NCBI RefSeq assembly: GCF_015706575.1 | Contig: NW_024037069.1 | Span: forward strand, 37,965,315-38,029,314 | Source of the DNA: Patiria miniata | Lineage: Eukaryota; Echinodermata; Asteroidea; Valvatida; Asterinidae | Length of the DNA stretch: 64,000 bases | Reading direction: 5' to 3' | Part shown: positions 21,701 to 35,700 of the stretch, one piece after another | Layout: each line of letters opens with the position of its first letter | How positions within the stretch are numbered: position 1 is the stretch's first letter | Position numbers and translations under genes: made by a program | The notes under the pieces: model-generated | Database searches by the model: none | The model's input: the letters and a program-made list of their open reading frames with translations, nothing else | Told to the model about the DNA's origin: nothing

Positions 21701-23704
21701 TAAAGGTCTATCATAAGGAATAAAATACTACATGCAAGACTTTTTGAAGACAGGAAAAAAAGTTCAAACGTGGCCAGGAATGTGGTACAAATTCCTGCAC
21801 TGTTTGCAAATAAAATGACAGAAAAAATACTGATTAAAAACTAGCAGTTAGCAAAATATTGCCACTAAAACTCGAAAGTTACCTAATCTTCTGGAGCACT
21901 ACTTGCTTTTTTAAGGTTTTATGTACAAAAACGAGACAAGCCGTAAAAAGCCTGTGTCCACTTGCGTGCATGGAAGAATACCACACTGTGCATGTTGTTC
22001 AAGTATAACATTGTTCAAAAACACCTGTTTTTTGTGTCTATCCCAAAAATATTTCATTTTCTTCATAAGCTGGTTACATGGAGAATATCTCGGCTTAAGA
22101 ATGCCCATTGACGGCATTGAATCTGCTTAAGACACTTTTTTTGTTTACAATTGAGGCATTTTGCACTTTTTATTGACAGTGAAGCTTTTTTTTCTGAATG
22201 GTAAAGGAAAATTAAATTGATACATGTATTTATTTTGGAGTGAGCAACACTGTAAACATTTGTGTTGGTCACTTTCCATAAATTTCGCAATGAACAAACC
22301 AAATTAAAGGATTTTGATTTAATTTTTTTTTATCTGTTTGGCCACAAGGATTGGATTATTGTGGGCCTCTCATCTTAAAACAAATGGATTTAATGCAACC
22401 AATAAGCAACTGTTGAGCAAGATATCCCACTTGGCAAATTCAGTTAGCAAAACCTTACAGGATACCAGCCAAAAGCAATACTGCCAACAAAGACTTCAAC
22501 TGGTGACACATTTGTCTGGTTCCCCGAGGGCTTTATGAAAATACCATCAAATATGGTCACAAAGTTATAGGTATCAGCCTACATGTACATTAGGCATGAG
22601 ACCAAAACAGCATTATGGTTGCAATACAGTTAAAAGTGCACGCTTATGAAATAGTCCTTTGGTATTTTTTTTTTTTTTTTTGATTTGAATTTACAAGAGA
22701 ATACATGGCAAATACCTTGAAGTCAGTTCACCCTGTTAGTATATTTTGTTAGCTGCTTTTGTATGACGGTTGTAGAACAAAAAAATACAATTCTGCGTAC
22801 TTTACCAGATTACCCTGTGGGAATAATGAGTTGTCTTCGTATTACATGTTAGTAAAGAACAACCTATATGATTCATCTCTGAATGAGTTCAAGTGAGCTG
22901 TCTTAAAAGACTTTGATTTGTTTTCGCATTCTTATATAACTTTCTTTACATTATTATTTGATTGTTTTTTTCGCAGTTTGTTTGAGTTGGCTTCAAAAAC
23001 TAAAATCCTTTTTGTAAAATTTGGGGATCTCTACAAAGTTTCTTTGTAAAGTAGACATCTTCCCTGCACCTATTTACTGTCCATTCGGTAACTCTAACAT
23101 CAAACATGGACTTTACAGAAAAACCTGTGCATCAATACAGTACACTATGACTTTTTTTTTGGACAAATCTACAATCTTACAGAAGATCCTTTTGAATGTT
23201 GGTCCTTTCATTGATCTTTGGGTGTCAACTTGACCCAAAATTTGAGATGTTACAATTACCAATTGAGTCCAGTCTGGCAGTTTCCTACTTGACCGAGCAA
23301 GCTTCTGTTACTCCTTCAACAGCTAACCAGTGAAACAGCTGGTACTCATGACATTCTCAAGCAGTAACACTATACATGGTCATGTCACCGGTGATGCATG
23401 GCTGGTACTCTGAAATTCCCCAGCAGAATTCTTATGAAGGGAGTCGGGGGCCCAGTCTGGCACAACTGGTTCCCAGACAACACTGGCCATCTCATCAAGC
23501 CAGCCGGTACCCTGAAGAGCTGGCGTCCAGCACAAATGCCTACCCATCCGATTGTCACAGCGGTTTTCTTGACCAAGGTGCAGCACGCGTTTTAAAAGTG
23601 TCAGATTCTTACTTTACAGGCAGTTTAAACGTTCTTAACATAATAAGAAGAGTTGTTCTGTATAATTTAATTGGCAGCACAGTTCTTGGTGTTTGTTTGT
23701 TTGT
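18760..23704 (-). other. Rbfox: Probable long 3' UTR and 3' flank of Rbfox
   Basis: AT-rich sequence downstream of the Rbfox stop, free of recognisable transposons. Several AATAAA motifs exist on the - strand (for example + strand 19375-19380, and near 20920, 22165 and 22226); I cannot say which is used. A more GC-rich stretch at 23370-23600 lies directly after the stop and may be a conserved UTR element. Confidence 0.4.
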
Positions 23705-23752
23705 TTAGTATGGCGTGTAGCGGGCGTAGCCTCCTCTGTAAATACCTGTCTG
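23705..23752 (-). CDS. Rbfox: Rbfox last coding exon
   Basis: 48 nt after a pyrimidine-rich acceptor (CTCTTATTTCAG). Encodes [15 protein letters not shown] and TAA (23705-23707), the conserved Rbfox C terminus that in vertebrates serves as part of the nuclear localisation signal. Confidence 0.93.
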   Translation of the reverse strand, partial: QTGIYRGGYARYTPY

Positions 23753-26700
23753 CTGAAATAAGAGAAACAAAACAAGACATCAAATTAAAACCAAATTTTG
23801 TGCACGATCCTTTTTGCTATTTTCGAGGTGTTTAAGCTCACTCAAGCTTGATCTTGCTGAACAATCCAGAATATTACACTTTATCAGAGGCTTAGGGCGC
23901 ATCTTAATATTTTGTCTAGAGCTATTGTCTACCGGTACGTCGTTGACCATTACCAATATGTGGGAACATCCTGACAATACACAAATCCAGGCAAGTGACC
24001 ACTGTACACAGATGAGGCCCCCTTCAATGGAGAAACTGCCTGTGACAATACCTAGCACAATGCTTTCACCATTGAAGGGGGCCTCAGCAATAGGACTGAT
24101 AGCGTGCCCAGATTGGTCAACAGATGTAGCCATAGCTCTGGACATGGGCGTCGCGAGGGGGGGGGGGCCAAGGGGGGCGCTTGCCCCCCCCCCCCCGGAA
24201 AAAAAAAAAAAAAAGGCGCGAAGTCATAGTGGTGTAAATTTAATGAATTGTTGGGGGGGGGGGGGAATGTCCCTGCCCCTCTCTAAAACTGAAAAATCGA
24301 GAATATGTTTAGAAATACAGGAATTTTTTTGGAAAAATATGATTTTGCCCCGCTCTAGAAAAAAATCCTAGCGACACCCATGGCTCTGGAAGCCCGTTTC
24401 GGACTCAGTCTAATATATTTGTTTTTATAGAAATAGCTTCATGTCTTGTCACCGACAACAAACATGCTCGCTGAAACATACTGTTATCTGAAATCTTGAT
24501 ATGAGTAATGACTACAAATCTAATGTGCAGTGAGAATCAACAATTAATAGAAAGACAAAAAGAACACCGACTTAAAATGAAATATCATGCACAAAATACA
24601 GACAACAAGTGTCGATATTTGAAAAGCGGATGAAAGTGTGCTAGCAATATCTTTCCTTTTACCACACGATTTTGATGTACTGGAAAAAAAAAGAAAAAAA
24701 GATGAAGATTATTTTAAAAGACTCATGGGTTGTTTTGTCTAGCATACCATGGTCATTCAGCTTATGGATGAAAAGAAAAATTGCATCAAATTTGTACGTT
24801 AAAACTTGTCCACTCGTTTGATTCCACCATGGTCTGTGCCATAAGGTGTACTACATTTTCAGCTGACACGAGGAAAATGCCTTATTTTGCCTACCACTTG
24901 TAGAACTTAATTTCCATCTTTATCTTGTTGGTAATTGTCCCCGTGCAAGAATTTTTCAATGATATAATTATTTTGTGATTGGGCAGTAGGAAAAAAGGAA
25001 CTACTGAGAGTATAAAGCTGGATGAAATGACGGGAAGAAAAAAGGGTTTATTCCACGAGATTATTTTTTCCAACTTGGTGGTCTGTGGAATCTTAAAACC
25101 GGTGTGGAATTTGGTGGCAGAAATATATTTAAATTCACTCTGGGAAAAAAATATAAATTTATTAATGAAAATTACAAACTAAGCATTTGGAATTATATAA
25201 GATACTGATGTAAAGAAGCTATGTTTTTAATTTGTTACATCTAATTACCAAAATTATCAAAATTATCCCCAAAAAGCATTAAAAAATTAAGAAAGAGATT
25301 AAAAAACATGTTCAGTTATGTTGCTGAGTTTTTCATGTAAGAAAAGTTGACCGTCTACGGCCAAGTTTCTATTTTTTGTTTAAATCGGATGAAGTGAAGT
25401 GATATTTCTTTTTTCTCTTCTTATAAAATGACAGTCAGTTTCTGGAACACAATACATATGACAAGTTTTTGATCTGTAATACACTCAACCAAAAAAGAAA
25501 GTTCCCCCCCCTTCCAATAGTTTTTTGTCTAACTCAAAAACTACTGAGCACCTCTCGCTCAAATAACGACTAATCAGTACAGAAATTCCTTAGCAATCCA
25601 GCCATACTCTTTATTTGGCCCAAAACGGTGATAATGTGTACGAATTTATGCAATTCATGACAAATGATACCAAAAACAGTTGCACTTTGTATGGATACGT
25701 GCAAGTTGTGGTTCACACTCACCTTGCACGTATACAAAAGTTCAACTTTTTTTCGGTACCACTTGTTATAAATTGCATAATTTTGTACACATTATCACTG
25801 TTTTAGGCCAAACAAAGAGTATGGCTGGATTGCTAAGGAATTTCTGTACTGAACAGTCGTAATTTGAGCAAGATGTGCTCAGTAGTTTTTGAGTTAGACA
25901 AAAAAGCAATCAGGGGGGACTTTCTTTTTTGGTTGAGTGTATCATATACCTGTACTGATCTGTAATTGAGATGCAAGGGTCTTTTAAGTTTAAGTTTTAA
26001 TATTACAATCCACAGCAAAGCCAACGTTTTTCATGCTAATATTATAGACAATACAACTTTCAAACTAACACAGAATCATTTTGAAATTCCAATAATTATA
26101 TAAAAAAATTAATGCAAATCTATTTCTTAAAAACAATAAATGTGTTAAAATCAAGCAATGTTCAATAACTTGCGAGCATGCTGGAGCACTCAACAATGTA
26201 CGGCACAATTATCTTGCACGGCATATTAACAAACAGACACCAGTAAGTACTTCACCAAGCAGGCATAGTCTAACACCAAATTGACAACCAAAAGATATGC
26301 AAAAATGATTTTTAGGGACCACATCAGTATGAAAGTGAATTGTGCCCAGTGGGGGAAGACAGATTTTTTTTCTTAAATTTAAAAAAAATGTGCCAAACAC
26401 CCAAGAAACTGCAACTGACTCATTGTGAGTTTTATGCTTACTCTGTGCAGCACTGCACTGTGGGCCACCAACTATATTATTTTGTTTCCATGTGGCTGGC
26501 ATTGCCGTTGCCTTAGAAAGCAAAGTTTGAAGCACGCCCTCTTGCAGGTATTGCCAAATTTGGTTTTGTCCCTCACCACTTATCCCGGCTAAGGGGAAAA
26601 ACCCAATTTACAATTTTACAATTGGGATCTCCCCGAAGCAGAAGTTAATTGAAACTATCTTCAGAGGGCATGCTTGCAGAGGGAAAATCAGCTGGCCAGC

Positions 26701-29700
26701 GATGCAGATGTCCGAACAGTAAAAAAGCAGCGTTATTTATATGTCCTAAATTGCAATTCTCCCTGAAATGCTCAAGGAAGAAATGCCTCCAGTAACCAGA
26801 GAGTTTTGGACACAAGATTTACATGAATCGGCTGATGTGATCCTTCAATTGAAAACTTTACAAAACATACAAGTACCAAAATTGCAAAACGACAAATAAC
26901 TGGAGGCTACCACATTACATGAAATTTTGATCAGTCTGACCAGCAACAACAAATTTTGTTTCAACCTACGAAGAACATATGTAAATGTAATACTTCGTTG
27001 GCTGCACCACGAAGTGATGGATCATCTATGGACTTTGTGCACACGATATTTCATTGCTTGGCGTGTGACTGACGAATTGTAGGAATTTTAGCAGTGGGGG
27101 ACAACTGTTCACTAAAAATCAAAACCTCAAGAACTTTTTCTCTTGATTAGTTTTTTTTTTTTTAGAGTCTTGCCAAAACTTTACTTTTGGTGCTTCAGTA
27201 TTTTCCTCACTTCCAGAGACTAAAGTTTAAATTGCTTAAGTCAATCTGGTTTGTTTGGTCACACTATGTTGCACAAATTTTTTTCTCAGAATTAACTTTC
27301 TCCGATACTTCAAACTGATATTTCTCTCTTTAGAAAGGATTCTTGGGTACATTTCAGAACAGTGGTGAAGTTTACTTTCAAGGAACCTTGGCCTACTGAC
27401 AGAAGCAAAAGTTTCTGTTTTATAAAAGACCAAAGTCAGTACCCACTTGTTCTTATCCCCAATTGTGGGCAATAAACTGTTAGAGCGTATGGATACCATT
27501 TGTGTTTTGTTGTAGCTGGTCACACAACTAACAGAAGACCTTTCAGATGCTTGGCGTTGGCATAATTGTTGTTTACTTCTTTCAGCCCTGAACTTACTTG
27601 TACCCTGAGTACACTCAGAAGGACTGTGACAGTTAAAAGAACGGCCAAGAAAAACAGCTGCCACTTGCTCTTACAGGAATCTGAAAGGTCTTCGCATACA
27701 CGACTTACAACATTCTAGCAGCAAAATACTCATTTTACAAAATTTACCAAAAATACACCACCAGTGAACAAAAATGAGAACCAACCACACCAAATAAGGA
27801 AGGAGAAAAAAGGGAACAAATTTCCACACAACCACCAAGAATGGATCGAATAATCCCACGGAATTTACCCTTGTCGTCAAGGAGGGGTATCTTACCCCAT
27901 ACGCCGTTGCCGTGGGGCCGATCGTCGGGTGGTACGGGTCAGCTGTGTACTCCCGGCCGTACGGGATGGCGTAGGCCGTGGGCGTGGCCGCGTATCGGCT
28001 GATGTAGCCTCCGTATCCAGCCGCCGCGCTCTGCAAGAGAAGGTCAGTCTATGAAGGAGAAATAGGACAGAGATGGACACACGTGGGGGGAAGTGGGGTG
28101 TGACCAACGGGGGAGCCAGATGGGTGAGGGTGGAAAACAAGATGGGGGTGGGTGTTGGGGGAGGGGTGAAAGAAAGGGAAAGAGGGGGAAGAACGGAGTT
28201 AGTATCAAAATGCACGGCAAACCAACTGAAAAATCTCGCATGCAAACATGTCAGGTTTTCTTACTTAACAATTCCATAGAACTGCTAAGCACAAAAGTTT
28301 TGCACATTTATCAGCTAAGCACAAAATTAGTCTAGAGTCAGTCACAAGCAATGAACAAAATTTTGGCCAGTATTCTGTTTTTGCTTTATAGCAAATATTT
28401 CTGTGCTCAGGAGCTTCATGGAATTGGGTTTCCTGAAGATCGGTGGCAGGGCAGAGGGGGGATGTGTAGAGGTGTGGCCCCGTACTGGGGGTGTCCCACC
28501 TGAAAGTCATATACACACTCAAACGGATGAGTGATATCATGCAAGGTGCGTACGTTATTGGATTCTTTTGGGGATTGTTTCTGAGTTATTAACAGGCTTC
28601 AAGGTATGTCATGTATGTCAACCAAGGCTCCTGTAAACTGAATTTCTTGTGCAATTGGAACTTAGGACTTTAAGCATTGCGTCCCAAACAAATGAGCTTG
28701 TAAGTGCATATGGTGTGCAATTAACATTCTGCCGCTGACCTCTTCACTGGGTGAATTCACAACAACAAAATAAAACAACAATATATTACCGACAATAAAT
28801 GTAAACACCACCAAGATTTGAACCTACACCCACTTGAACACTGTACCGGTCGCTCTACCGACTCAACTTTCTGGCCCTTTTTTTTGGTGGTCCTTTGCCA
28901 ATAAGCCAAGCAACCCCTGACAATAGTATAAAGGCCAGTTCATACTCGGAGTCAAAGTTGACGAGAATGCCAATGATTTGTGATATCACGGCAAGTAGTT
29001 GCGCTGCAAATTCGTATATAGGGTAAGTTGAACACATTTCGACTGTGGTGAATGTTGCAGTGAACGTTTCGTGATGTTACATGTTCATTCGCTTCTGATC
29101 GCATTAGCATGAATCATGAACCGGCCTTTTTTGGGGAGAACGCCTGAATATGGCACGCTTGCTTTGCAACGGACAGGTACACTAATCCGGAGGTTTGAGG
29201 TTCACATCCAAGTGAATAAATTTTCTCGTGCTTGCTCTCAAACTTATCATCCCTAAAAAATATTTGATTACACCTAAAAAATACTGACAAATCTCTTTTT
29301 AGATCATAACAGTTTCTTTGCATTCAACTGTCAATGTTTTGCTATCTTAAATAACATGCTTCTGTCTGTCAGTGTGTCTTATGAATATGCGATACATGCA
29401 CATGCCTCAATCTGAACTGAAATTCAAGACAGTAAGCTTCACACCTCTTATGTATCCCTATGGAATTTTCATCTAATTTTCAACTAATTTACAAATATTT
29501 TGATTTGCTTTCAATATTCAAAATACGTCAAAGATATCATGTGATATGAAACATATTTTGTTTTATATAAAACTTGTCTAAGTGCATTCAGTGTGAAAGA
29601 AATTAAACAAATATATATTTTGAAAAGCATGCAAACCAGATGTTATTCAAATTAATGTATTTTGAGAAAATGAAGTCTTCCAAATCATGCAATTTCTAGT

Positions 29701-32700
29701 CTTTTCTTGAAAAGGTCAAGTTCTTGGGGTCTTTCAACTAATTTTGGCGCCAATGTAGCACTCGCAGCAGGTTTTTCTCAAGGGATGCGTGATTAATTAT
29801 GCGCATCATCAATACAAATACTGCAAAGCAAAATCGAGGGAAAAGAAATGTTCAGTATTTCATCAAGGTAAAGCGCTTCAGGGGTTTTGTTTTGGAGGTT
29901 AATTTGGGGCCTGGAGCAGAGGCTAATTAAAATGCCCTGAGCTAATTGACCCGTACTGACATGTGGGTCAGGTTGCATGATGTTCAAAGGAACACTGCTC
30001 CAGACCAGCCACCAGGAATTCTCATCAAGAAAAGTCATTAAGCTTTCAAACCACCCAATGTGATTTTGGTTTTCAAAATAGTAGGGGTGAGGTGGAATTG
30101 TGATTTTGGCCTTTTTCAAAACTTGGGCTTCGCCTCAAGAACTGGCTTTATATCCAGCTCTCCAGAATCATTTAGAAACCTTTGATATCCAAACGGAATT
30201 GAAAATTAAATGTTCAATCGGACTTGTACAGCCTCCTAATATATAGAATTTGATGTCACAGTGCATAAATGTGTCAGGTTTTGAAAAGCATGAAGCTGGG
30301 GCTGATGTCAAAGCCAAGGTGGGAAATAACCAGGGGTTGCTCTTAGCCCAGAGTAAGAATACAGACCAAGTGACAATGTTGTCTTTTTCAGATGGTGACG
30401 AGAGATTTCATGATTTGGAGGCAGTTCATGGGATAGGGGATGTGATTTTTGATGCCTATAGCTAAATTTATGTTTCCCTAATCCAATTTCTGATAAAAAC
30501 GTTTTAAAGTAGTAGTACAAAATCACAAACAGCATGCAAACGAATACCATGTTCTCCACGATAAAAGAAACCCCTCATTATGTCTCCAAGCTTAAAAAAG
30601 GGACCTTTACTCAATCACATCAACAATCATGGAACTCCTTTGTGATTTCATTTCTATTATTGTCAGTGTTGAAGTCAAGCACTCCATCCTCATTACTGAT
30701 ATGATTACGGAAGATTGGACGCAATTTAGTGAACAAGTTTCAAGTAGTGGTTCTTCACCCCATCTCCATGGCAACATGTCAGCAACCTCGAAGTGTTGTC
30801 ATGGCAATGACGGTGATTTAATTATTACAACACTGTTTTGTCTTGAAGTACTTTCAATTTAGCTACCCCAACGGGACAATGAAAATGAGTTGAGTGTTTC
30901 ATGCACGATGTTGAATTTCGTATGGTCCCTTTTCATAAAACTTGAGAAACGTGTGAGATAAGATTTTTATCAGTGTTGAAGTCGAGTTCATCATAAGACC
31001 ACACAAGTCCTCATAAGTCCATCACAAGTCTCCACTTCTCACAAGTAATCCAGTCCGAAGTCAAATCGAGCTATTCAAATGACGGATTGAATTTCTTGAA
31101 GCCCCCCTCGCTTGTTACTCACGGCTGAACTAGTTAACAGACTTGTGATTTAGTTGTGACTGGACTTGTGATAGACTCGTCTCCAAGACTGATTTTCAAC
31201 CTCATGCAAATCTTGTGGGCCATTTTTCTGTACCTGATATCTCTCTGGGTAGAATGCCTCTGGGTAGATGGCCGTGGCCGTCGTGTAGCCAGCCACGGGG
31301 GGCGGGGCAGCAATTCGGTAGGCAGTGTACGCGCCTCTCGTGGCCCGCCCTCTGCCTATCGCTGGCGCCCTGAGAGCACCGGCTGGGAAAATCGGCAGCT
31401 CCACTGTCCCAAGAAAATATCAAACAAGGTTAGAATGTTTTTCAAAGAAAAATTTTGTTTGGCATATCTGCAGGCATGTACTTGTTTTGATGTAACAGGT
31501 ATGAGTTGTCACTTTCTCACTTTTTTATAACATTTCTATAATAAGAAGTTCACTTAAAAATGACTGACAGTGTAGGGGGAGTCTACATACTAAACTTTCA
31601 AGATTTGGTGAAACCTAGAAAGGCATTGTTTATGTGTCACCATATGCCTGGTTTAATTTGCACAGGTAACTGTTAGCTGGATGCTATTATTTTTATGCAA
31701 CCATGTATAGTCAATCACCATAATGCGCATGCGTCAGTTGGTAATGGGATGGTTCTCGGACTTAACTTCCCTTTTAAAAAAAAAATGCTCCAGACCCATG
31801 AATGAGAAGAAAATGCTGAATTTCATTTTGTCGATCATCAGGACTTTATTTAACACAATTCAGGGAACAAAATCAGGCATGCAACTGGGAAGTCGCAAAA
31901 AAGAGGAAATTCAAATCTTTCTAAGACTTTGTACAGTGTTTTTTAAATATTTAATGACACGCATGGGAAGTTAAAAAAGAGGAAATCAGCAGATCCGAGG
32001 AAAAGTTGCATGCCTGCAAAATTCACTTTTGGGGGGAAAAACATTCCCTCCAGGAATTGAACCTGAAACCTCCAGCATTCAGATCAGCGATTTAACAATC
32101 ACGCCACAGCGAGACCACGCTGACCGTTGTGGAATATAATCTATAAGAACTGATTCAGGAATCAGGTGACATATTTAGTTGTTCACATGACATGTTTCAC
32201 GCATATGCATTATAGTCATTGACTACACTTGATTGCATAAAAAATAATTTCTAGCTGGACAGTATGCCTGTTATACTGCCCTCTTTTGACAAATCTGAGA
32301 GAGGCCATGATTTAGGACTTGCTTCTTAATCTCAGAGCAAGTTCGAGAGAGGACCATAATCGACTAGTGGTTGATTTGGGAGCTTGCACCTGCGCACTGA
32401 AAGTGTGCGAACGATTCTAGTCAAACGCTGGTCAAAAAGTCACCATGAAACTTGTTGGCCCTGGCTCCCCGTTGTCCTTTATAACACGCACAGCTATTGG
32501 TTACCAGTGATGCAACCGTGCGCTGCGATCCGGTTTCAAATAGTTGACTAGAATTGTCCAACAATTTTTCATTCGAGCGAAAGTAAGTTGAAGTATGGTT
32601 AAGTATAGTTAGGGCCCAAACTTGCCTTTAAACTAACACAATTTGTATGTTTGGTTTGCCGTGCCAAACTTTTCTTCCTTTAGATAGGGCCAAGTTCGGG

Positions 32701-35700
32701 CAAGGACCATTAGTCGACTAGTGGTTGATTTGTGACGTAACTTACGCCTGTGTACTAATAGCAACGTGCGAACGTCTCTAGTCAAACACTGGTCAAAATG
32801 TCATCGCAAAACTTCTGGGTCCTGGTTCCCTGCTGTACATTATTAATGCGCGCGGCTATTGGTAACCAGCAATGCAACCAGGCCTAGTAGGTTGGTTCCA
32901 AATAGTCGACTAGCGTAGTCAACCACAGTCGACTAGACAGAGTTCGGGCTAACTTTAGTCGAACTATGGTTAACCATTGGTCAACAATAGTTCTTGCGCG
33001 TACTTGCCCAAGGCTGTTTTACTTAGTTCCTGTTTTCAACTCACCAGTGCTTAGCAGTTCGGTACCAGTAATTGACTTAGGTGTCTTGTTCGTCATGACC
33101 CGCGCTGTTGCATTGTTCACCTATATCGGGAAGTAAACCAACAGACTAGGGTTAGAAAAAGTCTTGAAGTGGTGAGCTTCAGATAAACAGCCCCCTCTGT
33201 TGGTCTGATGTGGCCAGTTTTACTTCGTGAGAATATTTTAGATATTGTCGGATTTTGCCTTTGTTTTAAAGAATGGGTGAGAAAAAAGGATTTGATATTT
33301 TGTGCCAAAACATTTTAGCCTAGGCTCTTAAGAAATAAAATTTACAAATTTGGGTTTTGATCCAATTTTTTTGAGATGGATTGGAACTTTGAGGCTCTTA
33401 TCTTTCAAATTTGTTTGTAGTTAAAAAAAATTATGAGTTGTCAGTTTACATCTAAGTTATAATTGTTTCATATAATTTTCAATCATCTTTTTACACTTTT
33501 CAGAAATTGTGTTCATTAGGGACGGTGGAGAAAGATTTTCCCCCAATATACCAAAACTAAAGCTCAATTTTCAAAATCAGACCACCATCAGAAAACGCTG
33601 CTTATCTGAATGAAAAATATCTTTGTGATGACGAATCAATGTTCAAATACTTCCACTTTAAAAAAAAAAAAAAAAAATTCAGCCAAATTTAATTGAACAA
33701 ATACCAGATTTCTTTTATCAAGGAAGCATTGATAGAATTCTTGTGTTTTGACAACTCAATTGATCACAGCAATTCACAGGAAGTTTTTTATAGACATTGT
33801 TTCGTCAGCCGCTGTTGTCACGTTACGGACCCATTTATCACAACACAACACGCACGAGGGCAGAGTTCAAGATATCCAAGATGTCTTCAATTTACTAATG
33901 CCATACCAGTGCGACATTCTAAGATATTCTTAGTGTTTCCTTGCCCTGAAATTCAAGATGGTTTTCTCATCTAGGAGGCGTTGGGGAATGTAATAACTGT
34001 CCTCCATTGATCACTGTCATCACTTGTAAATATTTATGAATCTGGAGCACGCGATAATGACATTTCTTTGATTTTTCTTGAAGAAGAAATGCAAACTATC
34101 ATGAACTTGGTTTTTCGGAATTCAACTTTGCAGTCATGTTTCGGGTTATAATGAAAAGACTCAAATTGACACCAGTGGCCCTTTAATGCGATAAAGGTGG
34201 TGATATCATTTGGTTGGTGCTAAATCAGTCTCTGAGCCGCCCTGGCATATCGTCAACATTCCGACGGTTTCGTGACCTCCGAGACAAATTTGGGGTCGTT
34301 TGGCAGCGGGGAAGCCAGGCTTTATATGGTCAAGAATGCACACGGGGAGGCCGGCCGCCCTGGCCCTTGACTTCTTGAAATTTAAATATAGCGACTGCCT
34401 CATCTCGGAGACAGAGAGGGATATTTGGGGGAGGGATCAACGGCTTAAGTCTGGCTGGTTTTCTGTTTCTGTCTTGATGACAGGGATGGCGAGAATTTAA
34501 CATGGGTAAACAAGGGACGCTTTGGAGAAAAATCTTGGAAAGAATGTTTTAGGACGGTGATACTGAACTCTGCCCCCTGCTTGGCATTCAATACAAACAC
34601 ATAAAAAGCTGAAGCGAAGATAATTTTGAAAATTGGAAACAGAGCATTTCATGGCACAAAATATAACAATACATTTTCATACCAGATTCTGTGATGATCT
34701 AAAATTGATTGATTTTTAAATTAAATTTTTTTTTTTTTTTTTTTTTCAAGGAATGAGTACATCCCCAATGGCTGGAAAGTTCATTTTCAATTTAAAAGAA
34801 CCTTCAGTAAAATACTAAACTTCTTGTCGGAAAAGTTCACGTTTTTTAATTTGTCATTCAGTATTTGGGAATTCCAAATATGCTTTGTGCCATGAAAAAA
34901 AGTCAAAGAAAAAGGACACAGACAAAGATTCTTAAAATATTTCAAGACTCCTCCCAAATTAACTTTTGACTTTTGTGATAAAAATAGCCAAATCAAATTG
35001 AAATAGATGGTACGATGTATTTGGAACGATTTTGCAAGAAATTTGTTATTCTTTCTGAAAGGATTCATACAAATTGTGTTCAAACAAACTGTGATCAAAA
35101 TCTATAGTTTTGACGTTGCAATTGTAGAAGTACACATCCAAGAATGTGCTTCATTTCTTTTAATGAAAAGTTTGTGAAAATCAATGACGGGAAATAACTG
35201 TCCAAACATTGGAGGAATCTTGAAATACTGTCAGAAGATAACTTTTTTAAGTATTTACAATACCTACATAAAAAAAAGTATGAGATATTGACAAAAAAAA
35301 ATTGGCTGGCCAGATGGTCAAGCTTTTGTTTTGTTTTCATCAACAAAAACTTGCATAAATAGAACAAATCTTTATTTTGAAGGCTTCACTGTTTAAACTA
35401 GTGTCAACAAATGTGCAATTGTTCTACATTTGTTCATATTTTTTCAATCGTTTGATATTTGTTCATCTTTTGTTTCATTAATCATTTTCAAAACAGAATT
35501 ATCTGGATTTTTTTCCAAAAGAAACTTGACCTCTGGCCATTCATACAAGTGAAAAAAATGTTTAAAAAAATGGCAAAAGAATGTATTTCAAGTCCCTTTT
35601 TGATACAAATTTAGCAAGATCAATTTCAAAATTTGCAACCAGATCATAACTCATAAAAGTTATCTCATTAACTTTTCAAAATTTGTTAAAGTGTTTCTGA

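Larger units (their letters stand above)
23753..27895 (-). other. Rbfox intron before last exon
   Basis: 4.1 kb, with a short inverted repeat (about 24012-24080), an hAT-type MITE (24143-24382) and a palindromic Tc1/mariner-type MITE (25482-25939). The rest is AT-rich with nothing recognised. Confidence 0.7.
28031..31233 (-). other. Rbfox intron
   Basis: 3.2 kb. Contains tRNA-like SINE pieces (28795-28870, 29130-29230) and a region with several TAATTA-type sites (29720-30120) that could be regulatory. A TGCATG on the - strand at 31203-31208 lies 26-31 nt downstream of the preceding exon. Confidence 0.6.
31404..33044 (-). other. Rbfox intron with two related MITEs
   Basis: 1.6 kb, holding two elements of one GTCGAC-rich family (about 32334-32628 and 32690-33010) and a tRNA-like relic (32045-32115). 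No exon recognised. The second MITE ends about 35 nt from the upstream exon's donor. Confidence 0.65.

Noticed and set aside
23380-23708. Overlapping open frames on both strands next to the Rbfox stop
   Set aside because: No domain and no splice-site support; better explained as GC-richer 3' UTR.
28795-28870. Functional tRNA gene
   Set aside because: A and B boxes are present but the anticodon and T stems do not pair; kept only as a SINE or tRNA relic.
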